Source: Antrodiella citrinella
Lineage: Eukaryota > Basidiomycota > Agaricomycetes > Polyporales > Steccherinaceae
Length of the DNA: 36,711 nucleotides
NCBI GenBank assembly: GCA_004802725.1
Contig: SGPM01000277.1
Span: 1-36,711, forward strand
Direction: 5' to 3'
Under the pieces are notes generated by a model. The model did no database searches. It saw only the letters and a program-made list of their open reading frames with translations, and was not told where the DNA came from. This document shows positions 10,739 to 21,301 of this stretch, piece after piece (position 1 is the first letter of the stretch; each line of letters opens with the position of its first letter). A program made the position numbers and the translations under genes.

Positions 10739-11553
10739 GATTCCCTGTGTAAGTAGGATGCAAGATGGGGAATGGAAAGCAACCCGAGCCTGAGGGAGAC
10801 TTGCCTGTCTACACGCGTGCTATGTGCACTGCCCGTACTAAAACCAGAGATCTAGAGAAGCGGTGAAAGTTCAGTATGAAAGAGAAACCTGATTGATATA
10901 TTATGGTTGTCCGAGAATGCGAAACGCCAGTTTGGATTGTCTCTGTTGTAGGACCACTTCTAGACTTGAAAAGTTTATTGACCTTGTTGAGATGTATACA
11001 TAAGAAGTTGAGGGTGGTCGTGAGCTTGAACAACTTTGAAGAGATGGCCAGTCGCGAGCATTCTCGAGCTCGGTCCAACGTTTAGCGCTCAGCCGTACTA
11101 TCGTTCCATGGTGACAACCGCGTGTCTTCACACATCTCGACGTGCAACAGTTCCCCAATTTCAGAACAGAGGGCAATCGCGAAATGACACCGAAGATGCA
11201 AATATTGGTCCCAGAGAGACCTGCAGTTCCCTGGATGAAGAGAAGCGGCGGGATACTAGGCGCCACGCTGACAACCAGACACGCGGGCACGATAGTCATG
11301 TCAAGAAGATACATCATCAGCAATGGGTGCGACTATATTGTTGTATGATATTGTTACAGGCAAAATGCAATGCGTCTATAATCAACAAATCGATTCCACC
11401 GCAAGCGAAGAAAAACCAGAGATGGAGGAGGAATCAGGAGATCCAGCAACGGAAAACAGCAGCAACACAAGGTATATGGTAGATGGGTGTCAAGAGATTA
11501 CGTGGGTAACCAAATCATGCGTGGAGAAGACGAAGGAAAGGTCTCGGAATACC
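10739..11553. other. intergenic region, R5 promoter and HMG-CoA synthase 3' flank
   Basis: The left part holds the R5 promoter. At 10812-10819 the motif CACGCGTG stands where R2-R4 have CACGTG, so the E-box is interrupted by two bases in this copy. The right part should be the HMG-CoA synthase 3' UTR. Open frames on either strand here have no recognisable features and no paralogue support. Confidence 0.45.
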
Positions 11554-13275
11554 TTATGCGGCGACGGTGGGGGCAGGGGTTCTGGGGACCCGAGAGTACT
11601 TGCGGCGGTACTTCGTGTCGATGCTCTCGAGGTAGTAACCGCCCGGCCAGATGTTGTCGAGGGAACCCTCAGGAATGTACGCTCCCGCGTTGTGGTTCTT
11701 CTCGCGAAGCTAAAGGGGGGAAAGTATGGATTAATATCCATGATTCCGTCACACGACGCACGGAATACGTACAGTGAGCGAGTCGACGTATTCCTGGCAG
11801 GGCACGACCTTCATGCTGTCAAGCCTGTTGATGAGGTCCATCTTCTCCTTGATCTTGGTGGTGTCACCCTTGACCTTGATCGTGTAGAAACTGCTCGCCA
11901 AACCACTTCCGAACGCGAACATACTGATGCGCTTGCCCTTCAGCTCCCCGGGCTCGACCGAGGCAATCAGAGACGCAAGACCACCGTACAGCGACGCAGT
12001 GTACATGTTACCGCACCGGCGTGCGCACTTCATGGAGACCTCGACGGCGCTCTCGAAGAGAGACTTGGAGAAGGCGATGAAGTTCCGCTCGAGGGTCTTG
12101 TCGGTGAGAGACGCAGAGTACTCCTGCGCAAGGACGGCCTCTGATGAGGGGATATTGGCGTATTTCGGCGCGGTGGAATTTGACATGAAGTCGTTCCAGA
12201 TCTGCAGCCGAATCAACACCAGCGATGCGAGGCAGGGAGAGAAAATGACGTACCAGGCGAGCATGCGCTTTCTGGACCATCTTACCGTACGGGCTGTGGA
12301 ACACGGGGTAGTCAACGTCCTCAAGCGAGAACGCGGGCTCGCTGTCGGTAGCACCACTTCGGCTAGCAGCGGCCTTCCTGGCCTTGGCGTGTTTCCCGCG
12401 GAACGCAGTGTATGAAGCGTCGATGGCGGAAGTGTAGGCGGTGATAGAGAGGGGACCGTCGACTTCCGGGTACTCAGAATCGAGCTTGGGCTTGTAGAAG
12501 TCGTAAGTGTGGGCCATGTGAGTGCCGTGAATAGCTGTCGATCAAACATTCGTTAGTGAGTGGTATTGAGAGACACTGAGTCTGACAACTCACGCTCAAA
12601 CACAAGAGGTGCGTTGGGACCAATCAGCATGGCGAAAGCACCAGCACCACCAGTAGGCCGGCCAGAACCCTCGGCATAGATAGCAATGTCACCGCCAACG
12701 ACGATAGCGTTGCGGCCGTCCCAAGAGGATGACTCAATCCAGTTGATAGAGTTGAAGAGGGCGGCGGTTGAACCGTAACACGCGTTCTTCGAGTCCACAC
12801 CCTCAATATCGGTGTTGCCGGCCTCAGCGAAGAGCTCCATAAGGACGGTCTTGGTGGCTTTTGACTTGTCGATGATGGTTTCCGTACCAACGTCGATACG
12901 ACCGATGGACAAGGGATCAATGTCGTACTTCTCGAGGAGGTTGGCAACAGCTGGTGGTCGGTAAGTACACAACACACGATTGTTGGAAAGGATACGCGTA
13001 CCAGTCAACGCAAATGAGTTGATATCTTCCCTGTCGTCACAGCAGGCCATGAACCGCTGACCGAGACCGATGGTGTACTTGCCCTTGGGCACATTGTCGA
13101 ACACCTCGAGCTCCTCCTCCGAGATGCACTGTTATCGATGTTAGCATGATTTACACATGACTTATACATGCCAACTCACTCTGCGGGGAAAGTACATCTC
13201 CATGGCAAGTATACCGACATCCTTAGGACGCGGCTGAGCCTCGAACTCGCTGCCAGTGGTGAACGGGATGGTCAT
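11554..13275 (-). CDS. ERG13: hydroxymethylglutaryl-CoA synthase
   Basis: The enzyme condenses acetyl-CoA with acetoacetyl-CoA to HMG-CoA, the step before HMG-CoA reductase in the mevalonate pathway to ergosterol and other isoprenoids. The start [14 protein letters not shown] leads into [14 protein letters not shown], typical of the family. The three catalytic residues are visible: the glutamate in [11 protein letters not shown], the nucleophilic cysteine in [16 protein letters not shown] and the histidine in [26 protein letters not shown] and [15 protein letters not shown] are further family blocks. Five introns fit, including 13129-13179, 12951-13001 and 11710-11772; the second is 51 nt and has no stop in frame. 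The C terminus reads [16 protein letters not shown]. The gene is complete, stands alone and has a TATA-like box upstream. Confidence 0.95.
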
Positions 13276-14396
13276 GGCTGTGTAGGAAGTGTCGAGGAGA
13301 TGGTTGGGGGATGAAGGGAATGGAGAGAACGAAGGGCAGGAAAGATTAGTTGCTGTTTATATAAATCAGAAAAAATGCGATGGAACGAGACTCGGATAAC
13401 ATTTTGAAATGAGGAGGAAGGGTGGTACGATCCCATTTTGGCAGGCGCGCCTGTTCTCCATCCTCATTGGCTCCTCATTTCTCTGTCGACCATCCTTTCG
13501 TTTTGTTTACGATGCTCTTGTTTCAAACCATCACATCGTCGCAAGACGTTCGTCGCCGGCGACACACTCCATTTCAATGTATTGACCAAGTATTGACGAT
13601 AGAAACACTCAGCAATCCCGAGACGTCGGATCTGTAATCCATTCTTCACCGGGCGTCAGCCTTTGTTGAGATACAATGTCTGACATTGACAACAAGACAC
13701 CGGAGCGAACATTCTCTTCTCGAACAGCATCCCAACTTCCGGTTATCCGATGAGGATGAGGATGAGGCACTATGTCCTGCCTAGGTCAGATTGGAACATC
13801 TGCAGCGGGTTCCGATCAGCCTCATGCACGTTCTGTAAGTACCTCTCTCTGGTATAGATTGCTTTCAGACCACCACTATCTTTCAGGGATTCCAAATGGA
13901 CTGTGCTTGGGCACTCTGGGTTTCAAATCTCTTACGGCCTACTGATCTTCATACGTTGGCTTTACGGCACCGAACGTCTCGCAGATCACCTCCCCAATAC
14001 GGTTATCCGACAGCAAGCCTCCACGAGTTCTTCATACCACTCCCATGTCTATCGAAGACGTATCTGTAGGGAAAGTGCGTATGTACTTGTGATATGAAAC
14101 GTGAACCCTGCTGATTAGCATTTTGGTCCATGCATTCTTAGGCGACTCCACGGTGCGCACCTGCAGGTGTACATAAGGCAGTTATGACATCCAGTCGTCC
14201 CTTGGCAGTCAACATAGCCCGAATGAAAGGGCCCTCTGATAGTCACGTCTACCTCGATGGTGACAACAGTAATGAATCCGTATTATAATCTCGCATCAAA
14301 CATACATCCATATCCATAAGGTAAGCTAATCGATTCCAGACTCTGCATACTGATCCTTACGCCCTTCACAAATCACTCTAGACTTCAGAGTCAAAG
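13276..14396. other. intergenic region upstream of HMG-CoA synthase
   Basis: About 1.1 kb without a supported gene. It contains the HMG-CoA synthase promoter, a short GATGAG triplicate near 13750, and the perfect 12-bp palindrome CACCTGCAGGTG near 14158. A 64-codon open frame at 13903-14097 has no recognisable domain. The left half probably drives HMG-CoA synthase and the right half is 3' flank of the gene ending at 14397. Confidence 0.4.
13355..13365 (-). promoter_or_regulatory. TATA-like box of HMG-CoA synthase
   Basis: On the minus strand the sequence ATTTATATAAA lies about 80-90 bp upstream of the ATG at 13275. Position and sequence fit a TATA box. No obvious sterol-response element was picked out. 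Confidence 0.5.
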
Positions 14397-15069
14397 TCAC
14401 ATCCAATTATGGTGCTGCTGTACATCAGCGTACCCCAAAGAAGGCTCTCTTGCTACACCCCGCGCAGCGTCGTCATCATCTGAGGCGAGTTCCTCCTGCC
14501 AATTGCCTTGGCGGTCCGTATAGATGTACCTTCGGCGCTGCTCCATCAAAGCAGACCAGTCGCTCGTGGAGAGCGTGCTGGTTGCGGGGTATCGCTTGGA
14601 ATAAGGCATCGTCGGCCGGCCATCCGGGAACGCTTCTTGGCCAGGACCAGGGACAGATGCGAAGGACGTAGATGTGTGGAATGGGCCTCCATCAGCCTGA
14701 GCGCGGGTGTGCCCATTCCCGAGGTTGGGATAGACAGGAAGCTTCACGGCGCTATCCTCATTCTTGATCATCATGCTGCCTGTGTTTCCTGCGCTCGTGG
14801 ATTTCATATCTAGGAAGGGCGTGCTCGCGCCACGCCTGGACTGTGGCGAGTGAATAGGGCTTGTTGCAGTATGAACCCTGGCGGGGGCTTGATCGCGGCT
14901 GGGCTTGACGACTTTGCCTTCCACACGGGGACGCTATGTCTAGGTTCAGCTCCGGGATTCTTCATCACTATTGTTAAGTGATGCGCGGACTCACCAAGAC
15001 CCTAGTGGCTGAAGGGGGTTCGGCCTTGACCTTGGCTTCGCGTCTCTTCTTCTGTGGTGTTTGGCTCAT
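14397..15069 (-). CDS. small basic, low-complexity protein of unknown function
   Basis: Two exons, 15069-14995 and 14933-14397, join in phase with a 61-nt intron to a protein of 203 residues. The N terminus MSQTPQKKRREAKVKAEPP is strongly basic and could serve as a nuclear localisation signal. The middle is rich in Ser, Pro and Gly without a clear fold. A short ordered-looking stretch, DWSALMEQRRRYIYTDRQ, precedes an acidic SDDDDAA patch near the C terminus. I do not recognise a family. The start is the first ATG before a good 5' splice site. It shares a short divergent upstream region with the gene starting near 15311. Confidence 0.55.
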
Positions 15070-15310
15070 AGCTTCGCAAGGCGAGTGATTGGTAGTGGGC
15101 CATTCAGTAGAGGTTGCAAACGTGAATATATACCCCCATGTTCTCTTTGACCTCCTGGTTCAACACGGTCGCTTTGCCATCGTCGATACGCAGCAGTGCT
15201 TTGGTCTTCCACGCAAAGCGTCGGTCTGGGCCCGCCCGCTCCGGAAGCAGCCGAAAGTGAGCTCGACCCTTGCCGTTTCTTTTCTTCTCGATCCCCCTCA
15301 TGCAGTGACC
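15070..15310. other. divergent upstream region
   Basis: About 240 bp between the start of the small basic gene (-) and the start of HExxH-like copy A (+). It probably serves as a shared promoter. No convincing core motif was seen. Confidence 0.3.
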
Positions 15311-16267
15311 ATGCTCAAGCCATCAGACATTCCGGTCTTCGACCAGACTTTCATCAACTATGCGCCTGAACTTACACGAAAACCCGCGACAACGCGAGAA
15401 GCAGAAACAGTACAGACTGCGGTGCTCAACCAGATTAACGGACGTCTACTTCTTGAACCATCGGCTCAAGGTCAAGTCTGAAAAATACCTACAATGCAAG
15501 ACATCTGTGGCTGTGGCTACATCATCGAAATCGAAATTCAACATCAACATTTTCGCGTCGAAACCGAAGGCTGAGCTGAAGGTCCCTGCTCCGTCCCCCC
15601 CTCCACCGAGAAGTCCGCCATGCCGTACGCCCCCGCCGAAGTCGGCTATCTGGGTAACTTGGACCGCTCGTACTTCGTCGACCGCCCGCCCGAAATTGTG
15701 CTGGAGGATATCGACGACTGTTGGACGTATGTAGTACGAAAGAGAGATCCGCACCGGTGTGAAATCCATTTGAAGAGGGGAGACTCGTCTCGACGATCGT
15801 CGCCTTACGATCCGAGTTGAACGAGGTGAGTTTCTTGTCTATACTTCAAGTTTCGACACCGACGCAGCTTGATCCACACTATTCCAGAATTCAGCTACAG
15901 ACGAGAGGCACCAGCTACTCTGATCACAAGGCTGGAGTTCCTGCTCGCCATTACACTGTTTCATCAAGCTTCACACATTCTCACGAGAGCTGCATTTCTT
16001 CAAGTGCCAACCCCTCCAGAGGTTGGTCCGGATGCCGAGGAAGCTCCCGGATTCGCACTCGAACGAGGCTTAGTAGGAGGAGCGGTCAGCGCCATGTGGC
16101 GTGAAGGAACACGCTGGGACCCTATGGACATCTTTAGGGTTGAGGTCACCAAGGACGATGGGAAGGCCCAGATTTCCGTGTGTACATTTCCTCAGTATTT
16201 TGGTTTGAAGCTACGCACTCACTCTGCACCTGATAAAGCGACATCGTATATGCGAGCGTTTATGTAG
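15311..16267 (+). pseudogene. HExxH-like unknown family, copy A, probably decayed
   Basis: This locus is a paralogue of the gene at 19970-21023. Matching blocks are the region around YFVDRPPEIVLEDIDD (copy B: HFIDGPTSIVLAQEEE) and RLEFLLAITLFHQASHIL (copy B: MLEFVLALTLLHEACRVL), followed by a Leu/Gly-rich stretch and a Trp-rich core. A first exon beginning MLKPSDIPVFDQ is plausible. The matching segments lie in different frames. An intron near 15734-15777 could bridge one change, but with the GT-AG pair that corresponds to copy B (near 15829 and 15890) the frame breaks again, because the segment up to the LEF motif is 50 nt long in A. The protein also ends early at 16267, without the C-terminal third seen in copy B. 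The pentapeptide HQASH at about 15962 stands where HExxH would be expected. Confidence 0.5.
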
Positions 16268-16733
16268 TCCGTGTGCGAGTCCAAGCCTCCTTATCGTCCA
16301 CTATCTTGGCGATTCCAACGACCTACGACTTTTGACTCGGGACCAATTCGGGAGGCGCCGCATCGTCGGACTTTCCAAGTCCGAGTCGCTATCTATGTTG
16401 CTGTCTCCTAGCAAGACGGCGAAGAATGTGGGATTGGGTTTGACATCGGATGTCCAGTCATCAGGCTCTACCGCGTTGCCCTTCAAAAGATAAAAGATAC
16501 TAGCAAACTCTTTGTAGCAGTTCGTTGTGAATGTCCAGATCTTCAGTTTCCACCGTCTAAGTCGTGTCACGAGTTGTGATAAATACTTGAGTTCAGAGAC
16601 AGCACATGAGAAGGACGAGTATCCCAGACAAGATATGTTCGATACACTACTGGTTGGTACATAGAGATCCACAATCAAAGAGATATAAAGCAAAAGCATA
16701 GCAGCTAGTATGCCAGAGGAATTATCGTGACTT
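16268..16733. other. intergenic region, convergent 3' ends
   Basis: About 465 bp between copy A (+) and the GRDP-like gene (-). It should contain both 3' UTRs. An open frame continues leftward from the GRDP gene in a wrong frame but shows no coding character. Confidence 0.4.
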
Positions 16734-19333
16734 TCAGTTACCACCACCACAACCGCCGCCACCACACCCTCCACCGCCGCCACATCCACCACCGCCGCCA
16801 CATCCGCCAGCTGCTCCTCCACATCCACCGCCAGCACCGCACCCGCCAGAACCACATCCCCCTGCTGCGCCCTACAAGCCGCCCACAATGATGAGAATCT
16901 AAACGCACACGAGAGACCAAACGAACCGCTCACCACAGCGCACCCCCCAAACCCGCCCCCAAAATCTCCACCCCCAAACGTCGAAATGGCCCCACACGCA
17001 ATGACCGGCGGGTAATAAAACGGCACGGGGTACAAAAAGTACATATCGTGCGCCTGCCCGCGGTCGTACACCCTTCTGTCCATCTTCCCCTGCTCAACGA
17101 GCCGCGCGTCGCGCTCCCTGCGTTTCTTGATCTTCTCGAGCCGCTTCTGGCGCGTATGCTCCGAGGCTTTGTCGCCCGTGCGCCCGCCGACGCAGTTGTG
17201 CTCGCTCGGGTGCGTGGCGGAGAGCGCGTCGGGGTGTTGGGGCGGGTCGAGCGGGTTGTGCGAGGTGGTCACGGTGGTGGCTTTGAGGCGCGTTGTGAGG
17301 CGGGAGAGGCGTTGGCCGATCGTGTCGCCTGGGAGTGGACATCCGCAGTGCATGTATGGAATGCCGAAGCGTTGCTGGAATGGCTGGAGTCAGCTATCTT
17401 GTGGTTCGCGGTTAGAATACGTATGCATACCTGCCAAGCACGGCACGTCAAGTCGAATGAATTGGATAGATAGTTCTCTTCGACTTTGTCGTCGCTGCAT
17501 GGGAAGGTAATGAGCATTTCGTTTGGACCTCACCAGAATGATACTCACTGGTCAATAAACCGGCCAAGGAGCTTCACAGTGCTCTTCGCGTACTTTCCGC
17601 CCATCATCTGGTGAGTATGCCACACGAGGTCGATGTCCAGAGTAGGAACGAGGAAGGAAGTGGGTGAGGCCTTCATGAGATCTAAGAATCTATCATTCCA
17701 TTACATGAGCAACGAGCCTCCTTCGTAACGTGAACTCCAGCACTTACGCATGATACCGAGCGGTAGCGTGAACAAGAACGACCTCATCCACCGCGTCATC
17801 AAAGTAAGTCGGCGCTGTCCACGCGAAGTTGTGCATCTTGTCAACAAACGAGCCTTGACGAATGACTGCGCCAACGAGGTCGATAGAGAACGGCTTGTCG
17901 TCTGTGTAGGCACTCAAGATCCTGTTAGCCCTGTTTCAAATATCAGCAGCTCGTTACATCAGGGAGTTGAGGGATGTATAACCTCTTAGGACCTCCCCGT
18001 CGCAGGACGAGCGAGACAGCAGCGTGAATGTATGCTAGCTGGCCTTTCGACGCAAGTAGCAGCCTGTTGCGTGCTTCCAGCACTGTTTCTTTCTCCTATG
18101 CAGGTCAAGTTGGTCAGGACGACGTATGACTCCGAACAGTCTGTGACGGACCGTTTTCGGCCTCAGAATGGATTGGGTTGCCAACGCCGCAACGACTCGG
18201 TTGGCGACGGCCTCGTCCCTCAATTTATGCTGGTTGAATAGAGTGCCACTGTCCAGTAGAACTATGAGTTTGGACGGTCAGCATTAATGGTGATTAGGGA
18301 AAACTCACGCAATCGGGGAATAGCGAGTCTGGTGGCCCATGTAATCACGAGCAAATTTGTTCACTGCCAATTTCTCTTTGGACAGGACACCACCACACTT
18401 GTCGCATAAGTACAGGAAGTTAGGCTGTAAATAGCCTTTGCCGGTTGAGAGCATGAGGGCTACCATGTGTCATCAAGATAGGCTATATGAGTGTAGACTT
18501 CACTGGCACTTACGAACACGAGTGTTGACGTTGTCACATCTAGGGCATTCCACAGCAATATGTGACAGACGCGGTCATAGCATCGAGGGGATTCCACGCC
18601 GTTTCAGTGACCTTCTGCCACTCTGCCATCCTCTCCGGAGAAGCTTGGTAGGTGTTGATATCAACGACCCTCTCCTGGAAGATACAGAATGGTCAGTGAT
18701 CGGTTTTGTCAATCCAAAAAAATGGCTACTCACGCAGACCGCGAGGAGTCTGTCTTCTGGTTTACCGAGTTCTTGCATAATGGGCAAACGGTCGGTGTCT
18801 TCTTGATACCAGCTGCATATCTATGAGTCCAAGAGCGTATATCAATTGAATTGAGAAGTGTACCTTGGATTTAGTAAGTACGCGTGCCAGACCATGAGCA
18901 CATCTATCGGCGGCATGAATCGCTCGATCCATTGGTCCACTGAAACATGCCACTGCAAGTTCTTGAGCCATCTGTAGAACCTATGGCGAATATCAGCTAT
19001 ACTAGACATGCAGTTCCATACGAGACATGGAACATACCTCTCCACAGCTAACCCCACGAACCACGTCCACCGCTTGTCCTTGCTCAATTCGTTCACAACC
19101 TCCGGTAGCCCCAGAACCTCGGCATCCGTATCCTGAACAGTAGTTCTCAGCTCCTTGAAGGCCCGCAGTAATGCGAGATGGGCTTTCAGTTGGGGAATAG
19201 TGACCAGCGGCTCCGAGAGCACGGTATTCCCGATCCTGTACGAGCTCGGAGCGGTGTACGCTGGAGGTTGGTCTGACGGTACCTCCGTCTGTGTGGTGTT
19301 GTATGCTGGGGGAACTTCTTCCTGGGTCGCCAT
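16734..19333 (-). CDS. glycine-rich domain-containing (GRDP-like) protein with Cys-Gly tail
   Basis: About twelve exons can be chained to a protein of roughly 670 residues. The start MATQEEVPPAYN leads to a Pro-rich head. Domain motifs of the fungal/plant GRDP (DUF1399) family follow in order: FMPPIDVLMVWHAYLLNP, a zinc-knuckle-like pair CPRC and CDKC, VPTLDIDLVWHTHQMM, then HCGCPLPGDT. The last exon encodes a tail of repeated GGGC and GGC units ending GGGN at 16734. Plant GRDPs are linked to stress responses and development; the role of fungal members is not established. One exon at about 18680-18513 appears to change frame by one base near 18573, between WNPLDA and HIAVECPRC; no intron fits there. 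It may be a sequence error or a recent mutation. The rest of the gene is under clear coding constraint. Confidence 0.78.
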
Positions 19334-19969
19334 GATGTTGGTGGGAATGATGAGGTGCAAGACTCGGACCTATATGCAGCTTATCTTTATTTCAAGCAGG
19401 ATATGCCAGGCACAAGCTTCAGTCACCGTTTACAGCTGATGCAACGCTGATGGATGCAGCGGGAAACGGTCGAATGTGGGATATTGGGTAGATTGAGCAT
19501 GAACGTACAGTCACTGCAGTTGCGGTGTTTGAATGTCGCGCTTGAGTTGACCACGGTACTCATCCTGACTGATGCCATGCAAGTAAGTACAGGATTGCAC
19601 AGTTAAACCGCACCACGGGGTCATGTTGTATCAATTCCGTAGCGCATAGGCAAGTCTGTATACTTTATCAGCGCAGGAGAGACGATTCTACTTTTCAGCT
19701 AGCTTCGAAGACGGCGGAAAGCTCCCAATGCCATTGCCACTGTCCCGTCACAGTAGCCTATGACAATACCCGCACTCGTATGAACGTCGTGCCTTCGAAA
19801 GTTACGAGGATGTCAAGTGAATTCCAAACCCATTAGACTGCCTTGTTGTGCAGATACAAAGCTGTGGTTGTGGCGGCTGACTGCTGCTGCGGACGTTGTG
19901 TCCGCGGAAGATATCGTCATGTAGCAGCTGCCTACAACCCTATCCCTGCACAACTCTCGCAACAACTCC
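19334..19969. other. intergenic region upstream of GRDP-like gene and copy B
   Basis: About 640 bp between divergent genes. It should contain both promoters. A short plus-strand open frame begins at 19843 with cysteine-rich translation (AADCCCGRCVRGR) but has no support as a gene. Confidence 0.35.
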
Positions 19970-21023
19970 ATGACGGACTACATTGGCGTTTGCTGGTCTT
20001 CAGGAGAAACTGTGGAAGGCGACTTGGCGGAAGTGACACTGAAGACAGCTGCGCCGGTCTTGGACCAAATCACCTCGGTGCCCCAAACGACCCATATATT
20101 CTTTGCGGTCCTCGCTATCATCAACAACCAGTTGTCGATCGAGTGCAGCAAGCCCAAGCCCTTCCATTCTAAGTTATTTAGATCCAAAGCTACCAAGCCG
20201 GCGCCCTACACCCTCATCAGGACTGAGGTCATGTGGAACATGGCCAGCAGACATTTCATCGACGGACCTACGAGCATCGTTCTTGCTCAGGAGGAAGAGG
20301 TCGTTTGGGGTCATTTATCGCAGGGGGATGTTGACTACCTGAAGGGCTCGGCGAATATTTGTTTGAGGTCAGATCTCGTTGACGCGATCTCCAATGGTCC
20401 GATGATGGTGAGTGTTTATCTGAAGTATTACGATGGCCCACCAAGTTGACGTGTCCTATTCAGAATATGGATGACCCTCAACATAGGCTGTCCACAATGC
20501 TGGAGTTTGTCCTTGCCCTTACGCTTCTACACGAAGCATGTCGCGTCTTGGCAAGAGCCACCTTTCGGACATGCCTCGCGCCTACATGTGTCGACAAGGA
20601 CGAAGAACTCAGGTCTCAACTCGAGACCCGCTTGTTAGGCGGCGAGATCGAGATTGTCTGGAACCACGGAGTAGGTTGGAACATCGTTGGCGTTGATATC
20701 AAGGTGAACGAGACGAGATATAATCTCCGTACGTACATTATCTCTGTCCATATTTTGGTGACGCTCAATGTTGTCTTGAAGCAATCTCATTCATGGAGAA
20801 CTTCTTGAAGTCGCTGCACACAACAACACCCATCCGTCCATTTGTTGCTTATCCCAACGCTGAACCCCCAGCTCATCACCAGTACAGACGGTGCCGCATA
20901 GTTGGTCTTTCGCTGCAGCCTCTCAAGCCCATCAATTCAAAGAGGGTATTCGTTCAGAAGCTGAAGAAGAACGATGAGCCTAGCTACCACTTTGATCGCG
21001 TCAAGCCTTACAAACGTCGTTGA
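19970..21023 (+). CDS. HExxH-like unknown family, copy B
   Basis: Exons 19970-20407, 20464-20728 and 20782-21023 join in frame to 314 residues. I do not recognise the family by name. The central block MLEFVLALTLLHEACRVL has the hydrophobic-helix setting of a zinc metallopeptidase HExxH motif, but the last position is Arg instead of His (HEACR at residues 169-173). Copy A has HQASH at the same place. Downstream, LETRLLGGEIEIVW and a Trp/Gly region could hold a third ligand, but this is speculative. The C-terminal third (PFVAYPNAEPP to VKPYKRR) is basic and Pro-rich. No signal peptide or membrane helix is seen. If the motif is ancestral, this copy would be catalytically altered or dead. Confidence 0.7.
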
Positions 21024-21301
21024 AGCCCGGCCCGGGGGTAGTAGTAAGTACTGGGTTCCGTCAACGAAGAAGTGTTTTGTAAGATTACCTCGCACTATAT
21101 GTCTGCTCTGCACTTGCTCAGATAGAATGAAATTATCACCATGACTATCGTGAAGTTTCTGAGCAACTGAGTTGGATCAACTTGGATGATCAGACGCGGC
21201 TGTATCGCGCCGTAGGCCCTTTTCGTCATTTGTGTGGCGCGTACTTGGTCACTCAGACTTGACTTTCTACCACCACCTTCCTCTTCACATTCTTCTTTAT
21301 T

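Noticed and set aside
11323..12144. 273-codon plus-strand open frame
   Set aside because: It is antisense to the last exons of HMG-CoA synthase, whose frame and splice sites are clear.
14150..14175. 12-bp palindrome CACCTGCAGGTG as an operator
   Set aside because: It is perfect but single, and far from either adjacent start, so no regulatory role can be supported.
16738..16920. Trp/Arg-rich minus-strand open frame
   Set aside because: It is a wrong-frame reading of the Cys-Gly tail exon of the GRDP-like gene.
17048..17473. 141-codon plus-strand open frame rich in Ala, Val and Arg
   Set aside because: It lies antisense to a GRDP exon with strong family motifs; GC-rich antisense frames stay open by chance.
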